DNA of 64,000 bases from Plectrocnemia conspersa (taxonomy: Eukaryota > Arthropoda > Insecta > Trichoptera > Polycentropodidae), in assembly GCA_009617715.1 (NCBI GenBank), contig VTFK01000218.1:62001-126000 (forward strand). Direction: 5' to 3'. The position numbers and the translations under genes were made by a program. Each line of letters starts with the position of its first letter. Within the stretch, counting starts at the first letter, position 1. A model generated the notes under the pieces. The model worked only from the letters and a program-made list of their open reading frames with translations. It did no database searches and was not told where the DNA came from. Shown in pieces: positions 52,076 to 62,584 of the stretch.

Positions 52076-52320
52076 AGGTATTTATTTATTTTACAGACTA
52101 CCTGCAATATATTATATATAAACATACATATATTATACATAAACATATGTATGTTCAAAGTAAATTATTGTAGTGTTTATTTTATGTGCACAGTAAATTA
52201 TTATAGAGTAATGTTTTTATATTTAAAGTCAATTCTTATAGAGTTATTTATTTTTTTCACACACTACCTGCAATGTATTACATATACATAAACATATGTA
52301 TGTATGTTCAAAGTAAAATC
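52076..52320. repeat. Local tandem duplications
   Basis: A block with CTACCTGCAAT followed by AACATATGTATGTTCAAAG occurs at 52098-52165 and again at 52264-52317, offset about 166 bases. Between them, three degenerate units of about 35 bases begin AGTAAATTATTGTAG, AGTAAATTATTATAG and AGTCAATTCTTATAG. This is local slippage or duplication, with no coding content. Confidence 0.75.
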
Positions 52321-52550
52321 AATCCAATACCTATATAATATATAGACTATTTACAGTATACTCCTGATTATCCAAACTAATGCTGGAGAGGAAGGGCACG
52401 AATAATTAAAAAACACAGCTAATCAAAACTATAAATTTTATATGGTTTTATAATATGTATAATATATTTACAATACAGATTATCATTTTTTTATTTACTA
52501 AGAAAATCCTCGAATCTCTCAATAATTTTCGAATAACAATATGATTTTTT

Positions 52551-52591
52551 AAAGAGCTTTTATATCGTTAAATTCGATATAAAAGCTCTTT
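52551..52591. repeat. Perfect 17-bp hairpin
   Basis: AAAGAGCTTTTATATCG (52551-52567) pairs with CGATATAAAAGCTCTTT (52575-52591) over a 7-base loop. With flanking T and A runs the stem reaches about 23 pairs including one G-U. It lies between the pogo-like coding relic and its left end. Confidence 0.9.
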
Positions 52592-52601
52592 GAAAAAATA
52601 T

Positions 52602-52658
52602 AACTTTACTGGACTATGTATAATCCATCACCTTTGGTTGATGTAGTCCAGTAAAGTT
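52602..52658. repeat. Perfect 15-bp hairpin with inner stem
   Basis: AACTTTACTGGACTA (52602-52616) pairs with TAGTCCAGTAAAGTT (52644-52658). A second stem CATCA/TGATG lies inside. Nine unpaired bases on the 5' side only make it unlike a standard microRNA precursor. It follows the previous hairpin after 10 bases. Confidence 0.9.
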
Positions 52659-52990
52659 TCAACAGAAGTCACCCCCTCCCTATTTTGTTTGAGTGACAAT
52701 ATAAACTACAAATCATTTGAATAGCGATCAAACCACTTCTCGATGTTTTCAAAGAATTTAAAATTTTCCATTAATCTGCATATTTCGGATATATCACTTC
52801 AGAATCCAATACATCTATTTCCAAGTTAAAAAGTTTTTTTCAACTATCGAACAAGTGTTACTGACTTTACTTTTGACCAAGATTGTGCTATTTAACGTAT
52901 AGCATCCAATTTCGTCATTTTTTCCAGAAATTTATCAAGCCATCATCTTTCTCAGAAAAGTTGTACATATTGGTTCATGGGTTAAATTAA

Positions 52991-53255
52991 ACTTATAAGT
53001 TTAAGCCGTAGAAAATTTGCAACCATAAGAACCTCGCTCATTTTCAATATACATTCTATGAAAAACTGATTCAAGAAATCATAGCGCCAGGCCAGGATAA
53101 AGTAGAGTGTGCTGACCTCTCTGCTCCGGTCGATCAAAAATATTGCTGTCCTTGGTGTCCGAAAAAGAGAAGAGGTTTCTCAGCAGCACGATTTTTCTCT
53201 TTAAACTGGTTTCAAGAAACATCGTTATCACATTTGGGTAGCAAACGGTCGCCAC
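52991..53255. other. Spacer
   Basis: Mixed sequence. 53110-53240 shares a few words with 29316-29545 (TCTCTGCTCxGGTCGAT, CAAGAAACxTCxTTATC), too little to call a family. Confidence 0.45.
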
Positions 53256-53433
53256 CAGTGGCGTGCCGTCCATACATGCGGTAGATTCAAAACGTCAACC
53301 GCATGTACGGTTGATGGCTAGCGACTCAGCCGTTACACGTGCTCGTGTTTATAGTCGCTCGCGTTTATAGTCGATCAACCGTGCATGCGGGTTGACGTTT
53401 TGAATCTACCGCATGTATGGACGGCACGAACTG
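53256..53433. mobile_element. hAT-type foldback MITE
   Basis: The left end starts CAGTGGCGTGCCGTCCATAC and the right end in reverse starts CAGTTCGTGCCGTCCATAC. The arms pair over about 65 bases, with a GC-rich 50-60 base spacer. Outside, GTCGCCAC (53248-53255) and GTCGCCTA (53434-53441) agree at 6 of 8 bases, consistent with an aged 8-bp hAT target duplication. It has no coding capacity. The first nine bases equal the right terminus of the hAT at 60592-62576. Confidence 0.85.
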
Positions 53434-56400
53434 GTCGCCTATTAATATATCACTTTAATAATATTTTACTTTTGAAGCACAATTTATAAATATTTATATA
53501 AAACGTATTACGAGGCAAGTGTTCTCTTAGAAAATTACACGATGTGAAAATTTGTAAAGATTTCTAATCAAATAGCTTTTGTACGAAATAATATTATAAT
53601 ATTTATATTTTTAAATCTTTAAAAAAATTTGAAATACTAATATATTTTTTATTGCAATGCCACAATTTTCCATCGAACGCCGCTTTCTTTGCAAATCGAT
53701 TTCATTGAATTTCTAGTTTTCTGTAAAACGTATTTTTACGATTCTCTCCCTTTCTCCCTCCCCTTCTTTCTGTCTTTGTCTACAACATACTATATAAAAT
53801 GTTTATTATCATTTTATTGCAAAGTATGATACACATTTTTTGCTGAGTCATAACTTACCGTTGCCATTTTTGAAGTTCGGACACAGAGATGCGTCTACTA
53901 AAAAAAATTAAAAAGCATAGTGTTTCGCTGGTCCTTCGAACCAGATAAAGACGGCTTTTGCGAATATCGAGATCGCCCGCATAAGTGAATCGCCGACTTC
54001 CTCTCGGGGGAAAAGTTAAATAATATGAAAACATACAGAAAATAATTTAAATACGTGTAGTAATTTTATGAAAAATAAAAATTGATAATATTTATATTTT
54101 GAAAAACATTTTTTAGACATTTTCTAATAATAGTGAGTCTATTGCATTATTTGGCAACCAGACTAAAAAAACATGCACTTTTATAACGCTAACGACCATT
54201 TTCGCACTCCTGCGTTTTAACGTTAGTGATTGTACTGGCATTTTACGAGAAATTGCGTAGTAATTTCGCATCAACTGTTCAAATTTAAAAAAAAACAATT
54301 TAAATATACGTTTACAACTTAGCTAAATACTAATAATAAAAATCATGCTACGTATTTTTCATCAGAAATATGATAAAGATTTTTTCACTTTTCTGACTTC
54401 TTATATATTTATTTTAATAAAATTAGTTTTCGCACATTGATTGTTGCATCAGGCGTATTCAGGCGTTAATAAAATCTTTGTTTGGTCATTTTCACATTTA
54501 ATTACTAAAAAACAGAGCCTAACTATATTCGTAGTTTAAAATCATATCGTAATATGCGCTGACGTCAGCTTCACACATGTCATAAGTATTTACAAATGCC
54601 GCCTTATTGTACGAACAGCCAGCGAAAACTGAAGTTTTGACGTGCTCTCACCAGTCGGTCATCACTGATAAATGAACCGGTTGGTGCGCTGAACCAAATC
54701 AAATAAAATAAATACTTGAATTCAGATCTAAGTTTTAATTAGAAGTCCGTGCATGTTAATTAAGAAAAACAGTCCTCAAAAGGCGAAAATCTCATATATA
54801 CACTCATATAATACATATATAATTATATTTGTTTGTATATAATAACCACATATTATTTTAAAGTAATTATAATATTCATATAAAAGTATTTCTTTCGGTA
54901 TATTTTCGTTAAAAATTATCAGTAAAATAGTCAATATAATATATTTTTAAATAAATCTCAAATATTTAGGTCGTTCATTCATTCATCTACATCTACAGAA
55001 TATTGCTTCTTATTCATGTTCGTATTTAATATATTCAAAGCTTATTTTCCTTTTTCGATAAACCTTTTTCTTTACAATATTTAATATTTCATACACACAA
55101 ATATAGGTTAATTTAAATGGCTTCTTTTCTATTATGGTCGTAACACACAAGTGGATCAGACGAGCTACTCTTTCATTCGTCATAGTTCAAGCTATTAAAT
55201 ATTACATAAAAGACACTAAATAAAATATAGCATAAATTTATTCCACAGACCATCGCAATAACGTCACATAGGTGCCATACCACTGCGGGGGCGCCAAACT
55301 TTGCTTTCTAATTTTCATGTTCTAATCCCAGAAGCGCTAGTTCGCAGTGAAATGACTGCTCGGTGGCACCGTGTCACGAAAGTGGCACAACGAGCCAAGA
55401 ACATCCGTCGGCGACTGTCGCCTCTTTATAACCACACATACTCCAACACTGCAACTACTGATACAATACATGCAGAACCTTATATAAGAGAATCGCATAA
55501 ATTCGGCCGGGAGCGATTTGGAGAGCTCGCCCATGAGGTCCAGTTCAAACAAGGCCCTTGTTGACCCTGCGTCTGTATTGACTCCGATAGGGGTTCAGCA
55601 CTTTTGCTGATTCGTTCCATATAGCATAATATATGATATGATATTGTAAAGTCTGGGCTGTGTTTACTCGGGAGATTTATGTTCTACGTTAACCGAATTC
55701 GCATTTTGTCTAAGATTAGTATTGTTTGAGCTGAAGAGAAGCTATAAAAAAATAAACAAACGGCCAAATCTGTGTGAAACTCTCTGAAGTTGATCGCAAG
55801 TGAAATAATACATATTTTATACAGGTTTGTTACATTTAAAAAAAATAATAAAAACCGTTTAATTTTATTCTCACAATTTATAATCGATTGGGCGGATTTT
55901 AAACAGTTTACTTTTTATAATATATATCTATATTGTCAGCAGTTTATAAATATTTATGCTTAGATTAATACTTTTTAAATTGAATAATGTATTTTGAATA
56001 AATTTTATTTTACATGGATAATAAAAACGGAAAACTTAAGCTTTTATGTACTCTTCACTGATTTTTCATCAGATTCGATGAACGTTTACAAACAAATTAT
56101 TATATACACTATAGGTGCTAATTATATTCTTGAAGAAAATATCTCAAAATAAAAACGAAATGAGAATTTTTTTTAAAATTATTGATTATTAAATACACAA
56201 TTAATACAGATTGTTTTTTTAATTGTACAAAACAACGTCAAAAATTAATATAATTATTACTATAAAAGTCCATCTGGAAATATTTATTGTCATTCTTAAT
56301 TTTATCATTGTAGGGGGCCTATTTATATATATATATTTAGGTTTATTACGGCCAAAACTTGGCGGAACTCGGACACTCTTTTCGTGGCAACTCTGGCGGA

Positions 56401-56906
56401 CTCGCACGCCGTTGCAGGCCCGTGCTCTGTTCACTTGTAAACAACGAGTAACTTCTCTTTATATCGCAATAAAAATACTACTGCAGTGGTTCAATCGGTG
56501 TCTAATTGCCACCCGTCACATCCCGTCGCCAAATCATCATCGATATCAAAGATCTGTAAAACCATTTATTTTAACAAAAAAGTAGATTTATTTTGCTGAA
56601 GTAGCAAAACTCTCATACAGTAAGCTCTAGTGTCATGAAAACTGCACTAAGTAGGGCTTTTAAATATCTATAATATATAACCTATCAAAACAAGATTGTA
56701 TTATATATTGAGTAGCATAGAATAAATATTAAATCTAATGAAAGTAAAGTACTTGTGAAGTATAATATTCATTATAATACATATTTCATACTTTATTTAT
56801 TTAAAGCTAAAGTTTGGCTCTAGATTATAATATTTTAAATTTAGAACAAAAAGGAGATAAAATGTTTATTAATATAGCAAAGTGCACATTTATTTATTAA
56901 CACAAT
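53434..56906. other. Gene-free stretch; islands 53870-54010, 55250-55650, 56340-56560
   Basis: The island at 55250-55650 holds overlapping frames on both strands (55301-55564, 55337-55552) and a TATA-like CTTTATAA at 55424, but no recognisable gene. Elsewhere AT-rich, with frames that match nothing. Confidence 0.5.
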
Positions 56907-56952
56907 AATGAAAGCTTTTATTAATATCATATATTAATAAAAAGCTTTCATT
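56907..56952. repeat. Near-perfect 21-bp hairpin with 3-base loop
   Basis: AATGAAAGCTTTTATTAATA at 56907 onward pairs with TATTAATAAAAAGCTTTCAT ending near 56951, with a single extra A and a CAT loop. It has AT-rich flanks. The role is unknown. Confidence 0.85.
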
Positions 56953-57622
56953 AATTATTAACGAAGATTTAAGTTGGCAAAATATCTTCTCTAAAGTATA
57001 TCTATTTTTATACTGCTTCAAAAAAAGTGCTATAACATAGAAAGGTTCTTAATAAAAAATATTTTTAATTTAAAAATATATAGTACATTAGCACCTCCAC
57101 ACGTGCTTCACATCCACGTTCCTAGATATAATGCAAACAAGGGGTGGGTGTATGTTTACGCTTTTTGCTCCGGTAAAGAGCTCGCCGCTCTTCGTGCGTA
57201 CACTCAATTAGAGCGAAGGGGTATGAACCCCGAGACTCCTGTCGCATCCTTCGAGAACACATCAAAGCTAGAACCTTTTTTATTTGCACTGTGTTTTATC
57301 ACATTCCCCGAAGAGATGGGGGATGGATTGCACCCCCTTTTAGCGAAGAGTCTAGGCGTGCCCAATTTTATTGTGCCGACGTTTTGTGGTGGCGAAACGT
57401 GTTTTGCTTTCCAAATGAGAGCCTAATTGTAAAGTATGATTCAATATAAAACGCATTTTGACATTTAGCACAAAATAATATATGTTGTATTAGGTAATAT
57501 GTTTGACAATCTTGGGTCAAAAAGATATGAATATTGCTAATAAAATAAAAACATCTTTTAAGCCATGTGTCTAAAATACCAACATTCATTGGCTTTCAAC
57601 TGGTCCATGGTATAAAACTGCT
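56953..57622. other. Gene-free stretch; island 57100-57430
   Basis: A 107-codon plus frame (57103-57426, first codon GTG) has a fairly protein-like composition but no recognised motif and no ATG near its start. Chance cannot be excluded. Confidence 0.4.
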
Positions 57623-57797
57623 AAACCGAATTTTGACCAATATGAGAGCGCAAAAAACAATTATCTTTTCTCAGAAGTCAAAAATTCACAACAAAAGCAA
57701 TAAAATCGTGCCTTCGCCGACACGATTTTATTGCTTTTGACGTGAATTTTTGCCTTCTGTTTTTTGCGCTCTCCTAGTGACCAAAATTCGGTTTTAA
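57623..57797. mobile_element. Long foldback element (MITE-like)
   Basis: The two arms of about 80-85 bases are nearly complementary. AACCGAATTTTG at the left pairs with CAAAATTCGGTT at the right. GAGAGCGCAAAAAAC pairs with GTTTTTTGCGCTCTC, CAAAAATTCAC with GTGAATTTTTG, and AAAAGCAATAAAATCGTG with CACGATTTTATTGCTTTT. The loop is 10 bases (57711-57720). TA lies at both outer edges, which would fit a mariner-type target, but this is weak in AT-rich DNA. No coding content. Confidence 0.85.
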
Positions 57798-57989
57798 TAT
57801 ACTTTGATCGGTCCTCTTATTATAATATAAGCTTATTAGCAGTCCATAATATTATCAGTATGGATAGCTATTATATTTTTAAAACAGTGTAATATCAAAA
57901 TACAGAGAAACTATGGAGCAATATGTGAGATGCTATGTCTGTCTATACTTATTCTTCAGTTTTTTTTCACCTGAGAGATAAATTGGCTT
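57798..57989. other. AT-rich spacer
   Basis: Nothing recognised. Confidence 0.5.
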
Positions 57990-58415
57990 AGTTTGTATTT
58001 TGAACTTGACCTAATGAAGGTTTTAAAACTATGATTAGTTTGAGTTTGAATAGCAAATGGACGTTTCGCAACTGTCAAATTGAGCTTAATAAAAATTTTA
58101 GAGCAACATATTAGCGCTTATCAATTTAATTATATTTTCGCTAGTAGAAATATATATCTACTGGTGAAAATATATTTGCACTTTACATATGAAAATATAA
58201 CTTTACCAAAAAATACACATTCACTGTAACATTTATACATCGAATGTAAATAAATAATGATAAGTACGTAAATATATACATATATACTACATATATAAAA
58301 GTTTAAATCATATAAATTCACCAGCAAGTGCTAGATAATTTATATTTTCACTGATAAAAACTGGTGAAAATGTATTCCGATGTGATTTTACTGAAATGAC
58401 ATATTTAAAAAAATA
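57990..58415 (-). repeat. REP-B copy 3
   Basis: It is the reverse complement of 43425-43865 over about 420 bases. Reading the minus strand, CATTTTCACCAG and TATTTTCACCAGTAGATATA, then TTATCATTATTTATTTACAT and finally TTTTAAAACCTTCATTAGG occur in order. It also matches 3175-3450 in the same orientation. Function and superfamily unknown. Confidence 0.7.
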
Positions 58416-60321
58416 TTTTAGGGATAGATTTGAGACTGTTTTTTCTAGATTTTCTTTTAGAAATAACCACATGAAATTGAATTATTATTTATTTATTTTA
58501 CTGCATTAAATCCAGTTGTCAGATTAACGATAATACAGCTATTCGCAAAGCTCTTGTCCTTGGCCGTTAACCCCATCAGCCGCCATCTACTAACTTTAAA
58601 GACGTATTTCAGCTGTAATCGTTCGTTTTATTTTATTTACATGTACGAGTATGCATTGCTTATTTAGTATTTTCAACATAATTAAAACAACACGAATTTC
58701 TGAAAAATCATCAAAAGGGTCTGAAGAAACAGAAAAATGCACTTACTCCATACTAAGCAAAACACTGCAATTAATTCATAAGGTCAAAAGCGACAAATTA
58801 TTTTGTGTTATATACTTGTTTATGATAAGATCATACACTTTCAAAGAACTATACATGTATATCTCTTCTAAACCCACTCTGACCTAAAATATGATTCAAT
58901 TCATTATAAAATTACCTTACTGTTATTCGATCTACCATTTTAATTTAACTCTTATACAACTAATTAATAATTATTTTTTATATATATGTATGTATCTGGG
59001 GTATGTAATATATGTATACACCCAGAACGTTACTGTGCATCATTTGAAGGGATTATCAATTTGCGCGGATGCAACCGCCTACTTTAACATCGTTTGACAC
59101 GCTTAATGCTGATGAAGCTCGGTCAATGAGGTTTTAGAATGGATCCAAGATATTTACATACGTATACCGTATACATATAAACGACCCTTTGATCACGCGT
59201 TAATCGCACTTTTATACACCTTAATCCCCGCACGAATATTCATACATCTTTGGAGTCTGGCGTTATTGATTAACGCTTTTCAATAACGGAGCTTACGCGG
59301 TGTATGTTGTTGACCCATTGGCTTCCCTTGCTTTTAAAGGCGTATACCTGCAAATCGTTTATTATGAACTAAATATTGACTACACTAACATCATGATTTT
59401 TCAGGATGAGCAGCAAAAAACTGAGATGTATACATATATTTTATTAATGGTGTTGAATCTTGACGACCTATGCGAAGATTTGCCATAACACACTAGGTGG
59501 TTGTACCCAAAAGTCTTGTTTGCTCAGGCAACTGAGCGAAAAAGCGTGTCGCGGGGTGGATATAACCTGTCCCGTGGCACATCTACACCTTGTACCCCTT
59601 AATTCAACCCCTGCCACACGACATTACACATGCGAACACATTAGACTACTTATCCCCGGCGCTGAACCTTTCCCCCGTCGATAAATATAATTTTATAGGG
59701 CATCAGATGGCCGAAGAAGCGGACCAATCTCGCGTCTCCTCCTTGTCTTATAACCCTTTCGAGTTATCGCCTCAGGCGCAATTTATTCACTGAGGAAAAA
59801 AATTAAGCCCCATCTCAACCAAAGGCTTACTTAACTCAATAAGTATTATATTTCAATTCAATCTTATCGAATTTCACATTGCCGCCGATCAAAACGAACG
59901 GCTAAATTGAATTCATTATAAAACCGATAATGGATTAGAAAGTGTATTAATCAATATCCAATATCGATTGTATGTTGTTCGTATAATTCAGGGCTATTCA
60001 ACCGGTACGTATTGTAATCTGGGAAAGAGATATGTTTCCATTAAATGGAAAAAATACGCATACGCGAACGCAAAATTAAAACGGATCGCTGCATAAGTTT
60101 TGAAATTTCGCGTACGTAAATTGCGTTCATAAATCCTTGTTACGATTCATATAACGCTAGCGTCCGCCACATATGCATTTTGCGTCATTTTGCCGCTTTT
60201 ACAATGACCTTTAAAAGTACGTATTTACGCATTTATAATAAAAGTAGACGAAAAACATTTATTATAATCAATCCTTTTTGAGTATTTTTATAATAAATAT
60301 GAAAATAAAATAGGCATTAAA
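58416..60321. other. Gene-free stretch; islands 58500-58640, 59150-59800, 59870-60210
   Basis: GC-richer islands between AT-rich sequence. The two plus frames at 59460-59684 and 59590-59793 overlap in different phases and carry no known motif. Nothing else was recognised. Confidence 0.5.
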
Positions 60322-60486
60322 CAGGCGCGTACGGTGAGATACGTTCCCTTTCACTCGCTCGCGTGTTACGTGACGAGAGTGAGTGAGAAGAAATGGGCGT
60401 GCGGAACCCATATAACGCACGCCCATATCTCACTCACTCTCGTCACTTAACACGCGAGCTTGACTGTATCTCACCATACGCACCTG
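60322..60486. mobile_element. hAT-type palindromic MITE, 165 bp
   Basis: The ends are CAGGCGCGTACGGTGAGATA and, in reverse, CAGGTGCGTATGGTGAGATA. The arms extend through most of the element, with TCACTC...GTGACGAGAGTGAGTGAG on the left mirrored by CTCACTCACTCTCGTCAC on the right. GCATTAAA (60314-60321) and GTATTAAG (60487-60494) agree at 6 of 8 bases, both differences being transitions, as expected of an aged 8-bp hAT duplication. The left end shares 14 of 17 bases with the right terminus of the hAT just downstream. Confidence 0.88.
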
Positions 60487-60583
60487 GTATTAAGTGCCTT
60501 ATCAACAAAGTGTTACTTTAATCAAAAATGCCAAAATCATTATACAATACTGTTTATTGAATATTAAGTGGTTTTTATTTGAA

Positions 60584-60591
60584 ATTAACAT
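60584..60591. repeat. Left 8-bp target site duplication of the hAT element
   Basis: ATTAACAT, identical to 62577-62584. Confidence 0.95.
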
Positions 60592-62576
60592 CAGGGGCGT
60601 ATATTCAGGGTGTGCTAGGTGTGCGGCGCACACCCGCAAAACCATCTAAAATATAAATTTAGAAATTTAGAAAATTTAGGGCATAAAGCGACATCATTTT
60701 GCATACAATAGTATGCAAAATTATAAAATTTTAATATGCAGTGTATAGTATGCATTGGTATTTGTCATTCGCTCTGAAAGTTTCCGCGCGACCGACACGC
60801 TATGTATTACACATGTGGCGCGCCGACCGTGTAAATTGTTCCGACTAAAGTAAATTGTTCCGAGATTTAACGGCTGAAGTCGATCTGTCGGCTGGCAGCG
60901 CTCAGTAGTAAAATTGGTCTCGAATTTGGTGCGCGTACTTCAAAAACTCTTGCGTCCGTCGCTGCTTTTTTATTACATTATATCACAATAACAGGTCACT
61001 CATTTTTTATATTTTGCCGTAAAATAGTTTATTATCTTATTTACATATGATCAATATTTAATTTTCTATTCTAGATTATATTTTTTTATTTACCCCAATA
61101 ATGATGAAGAATACTGTTGAAGATATTCTAAATAATCTATTTTCAAAAAGAAGTTATGAAATTAAATTGAAGATAATCAAAATTGCCAAACCACGTCCAC
61201 CACTTCCCAATTTATTTATGGTTTGCAAGCCAAAGTACTCGAAGTTTATCCATTGGCCATTTTTACACACTGCTATGCTCATATGTTGAATTTAACATTA
61301 CAACAAGGTCTTTCCAATATAAAAGTGTGCAAATCATTCTTTCAAACTTTAAATGGATTGTCTGCATTCTTTTCGAAATCTTCCAAACGAATAAATGCTT
61401 TACAAGAGTTTGTAGGTAGAAGACTTCCTTCTGTTACACCTACAAGATGGAATTACACATCACGGTTAAGTAACACAGTGCAAAAATGAATTTACGGACT
61501 TTTTTCGAGACGTCGTGAAAAATTGTGAACTATGGGACCCCGACACTGTAATAAAAGCACGAGGTTTTCTTAGCTTTTTGGAAGATTTTGAAACAAGAAA
61601 ACTTCTCCACATATTTTCAAACCTTTTTGGAAAAACTTATGTGCTATACAACATTTTACAATCCAAATCTTTTGACATATTATATTGCTGTAAGAAAGTT
61701 ACCGAAATTTTGCAACAACTCAGACATGAACAGGAAAATAATTATGAAACATTATGGGATTCTTATGTAACGGAAGAAAATTATCCAAGACTGAGTAATG
61801 ATTTGCTTGTTGAAGAAAAAGCACGCGTTTAGCCAACTATTTAATACAATAGTTGATAATACATGTAACAAATTGAATACCGTTTTCTTCAATGTCCAAA
61901 TTGGAATATTTTTCACCTTCTGGAGAAAGAAAAATATGAGCAATATAAAGGAAAATTTCCAAATGAATTACTTACCAAACTGCAACAATTCTATGGAACA
62001 TTATTTGATTATATAAGTTTAAAAAATGAGCTTGCTGTTCTTTATCATTTACCTGAATTTGCAGAGAAATCTGTTCATGAGCTTGTACAATTTATGAACA
62101 CAAATAATCTTGAGTCAGGTTTTCAGGAAATAGATAAATTAGGCAAACTAATAGGTATTAACTCTTCCAAGCAGTACTGCTTCAGCAGAACGTTCATTTT
62201 CTGCTCTGAAACGAATTAATAATTGTTATCGAAGTACCCAAGGCCAAGAAAGGCTATGTGGCCTTAGCTTGATTTCAATAGAAAAAGGGATCCTTATGGA
62301 TATTAAAAAGAAGAGCACTTTTTATGACAGCGTGATAGAAAAATTTATGATCAAAGAAAGATTAGATTTTATATATAAATAATTATAATTTTATGTTTAT
62401 TGGAAATTTGATATAATAATATTTTAGATTAGGTTTGATGTTTATTTATTTATTTATATATGGGAAAAAGCTGTAAGGCAGTTGAGGCTTGCAAAAACCT
62501 CGGCTAATAAAAAATGAAAAAATGTACGTTTTTTTATTTTTTATTGCACACCCAATACACCCACCGTACGCCACTG
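60592..62576 (+). mobile_element. hAT element with both ends and perfect target duplication, internally deleted
   Basis: The left end is CAGGGGCGTATATTCAGGGT and the right end in reverse is CAGTGGCGTACGGTGGGTGT. Both continue into GGTGTGC words. The 8 bases ATTAACAT occur exactly at 60584-60591 and 62577-62584, the hallmark of hAT insertion. The element is 1985 bases and encloses the broken transposase at 61101-62382. Family members with the TTF-type zinc finger are normally longer. The perfect duplication suggests a fairly recent insertion of an already deleted copy. Confidence 0.95.
61101..62382 (+). pseudogene. Broken hAT transposase, TTF-zinc-finger (ZMYM1-like) type
   Basis: The N-terminal piece from ATG at 61101 reads LFSKRSYEIKLKIIKIAKPR, the segment that precedes the TTF zinc finger in this hAT group. 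The zinc finger and the start of the catalytic domain are missing. The sequence resumes in another frame at about 61216 with YGLQAKVLEVYPLAIFTHCY, then AHMLNLTL, a conserved catalytic-domain block, up to 61489. A third piece (61515-61832) and further pieces in shifted frames follow: KYEQYKGKFPNELLTKLQQF near 61935-61995, then the dimerisation motif ASAERSFSALKRINNCYRST near 62180-62240, and a stop at 62380-62382. At least three frameshifts and one large deletion make it non-functional. Confidence 0.92.
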
Positions 62577-62584
62577 ATTAACAT
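62577..62584. repeat. Right 8-bp target site duplication of the hAT element
   Basis: ATTAACAT, identical to 60584-60591. Confidence 0.95.

Larger units (their letters stand above)
52354..52990 (-). pseudogene. Decayed pogo/Tigger-type element, second family
   Basis: At 52352-52353 TA precedes CAGTATACTCCTGATTATCC, which resembles pogo/Tigger termini with TA target sites. The minus strand reads LDAIR, stop, IAQSWSKVKSVTLVR, stop, LKKTF near 52845-52930, and ENFKFFENIEKWFDRYSNDL near 52705-52765. Jerky/Tigger transposases have a matching C-terminal block of the type DAI.....AW..V...TI...W.K. followed later by a short helix with ..WF... Several stops break it. The opposite terminus was not found, so the right boundary is a guess. 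The sequence differs from the Tigger at 9014-10542. Confidence 0.55.

Noticed and set aside
55250..55650. LTR or promoter-like island with a CTTTATAA word
   Set aside because: No matching second LTR, primer binding site or retroelement protein was found nearby.
57103..57426. 107-codon plus-strand open frame
   Set aside because: It begins at GTG without an ATG nearby, has no known motif and no paired splice signals that I trust. Mentioned in the region entry only.
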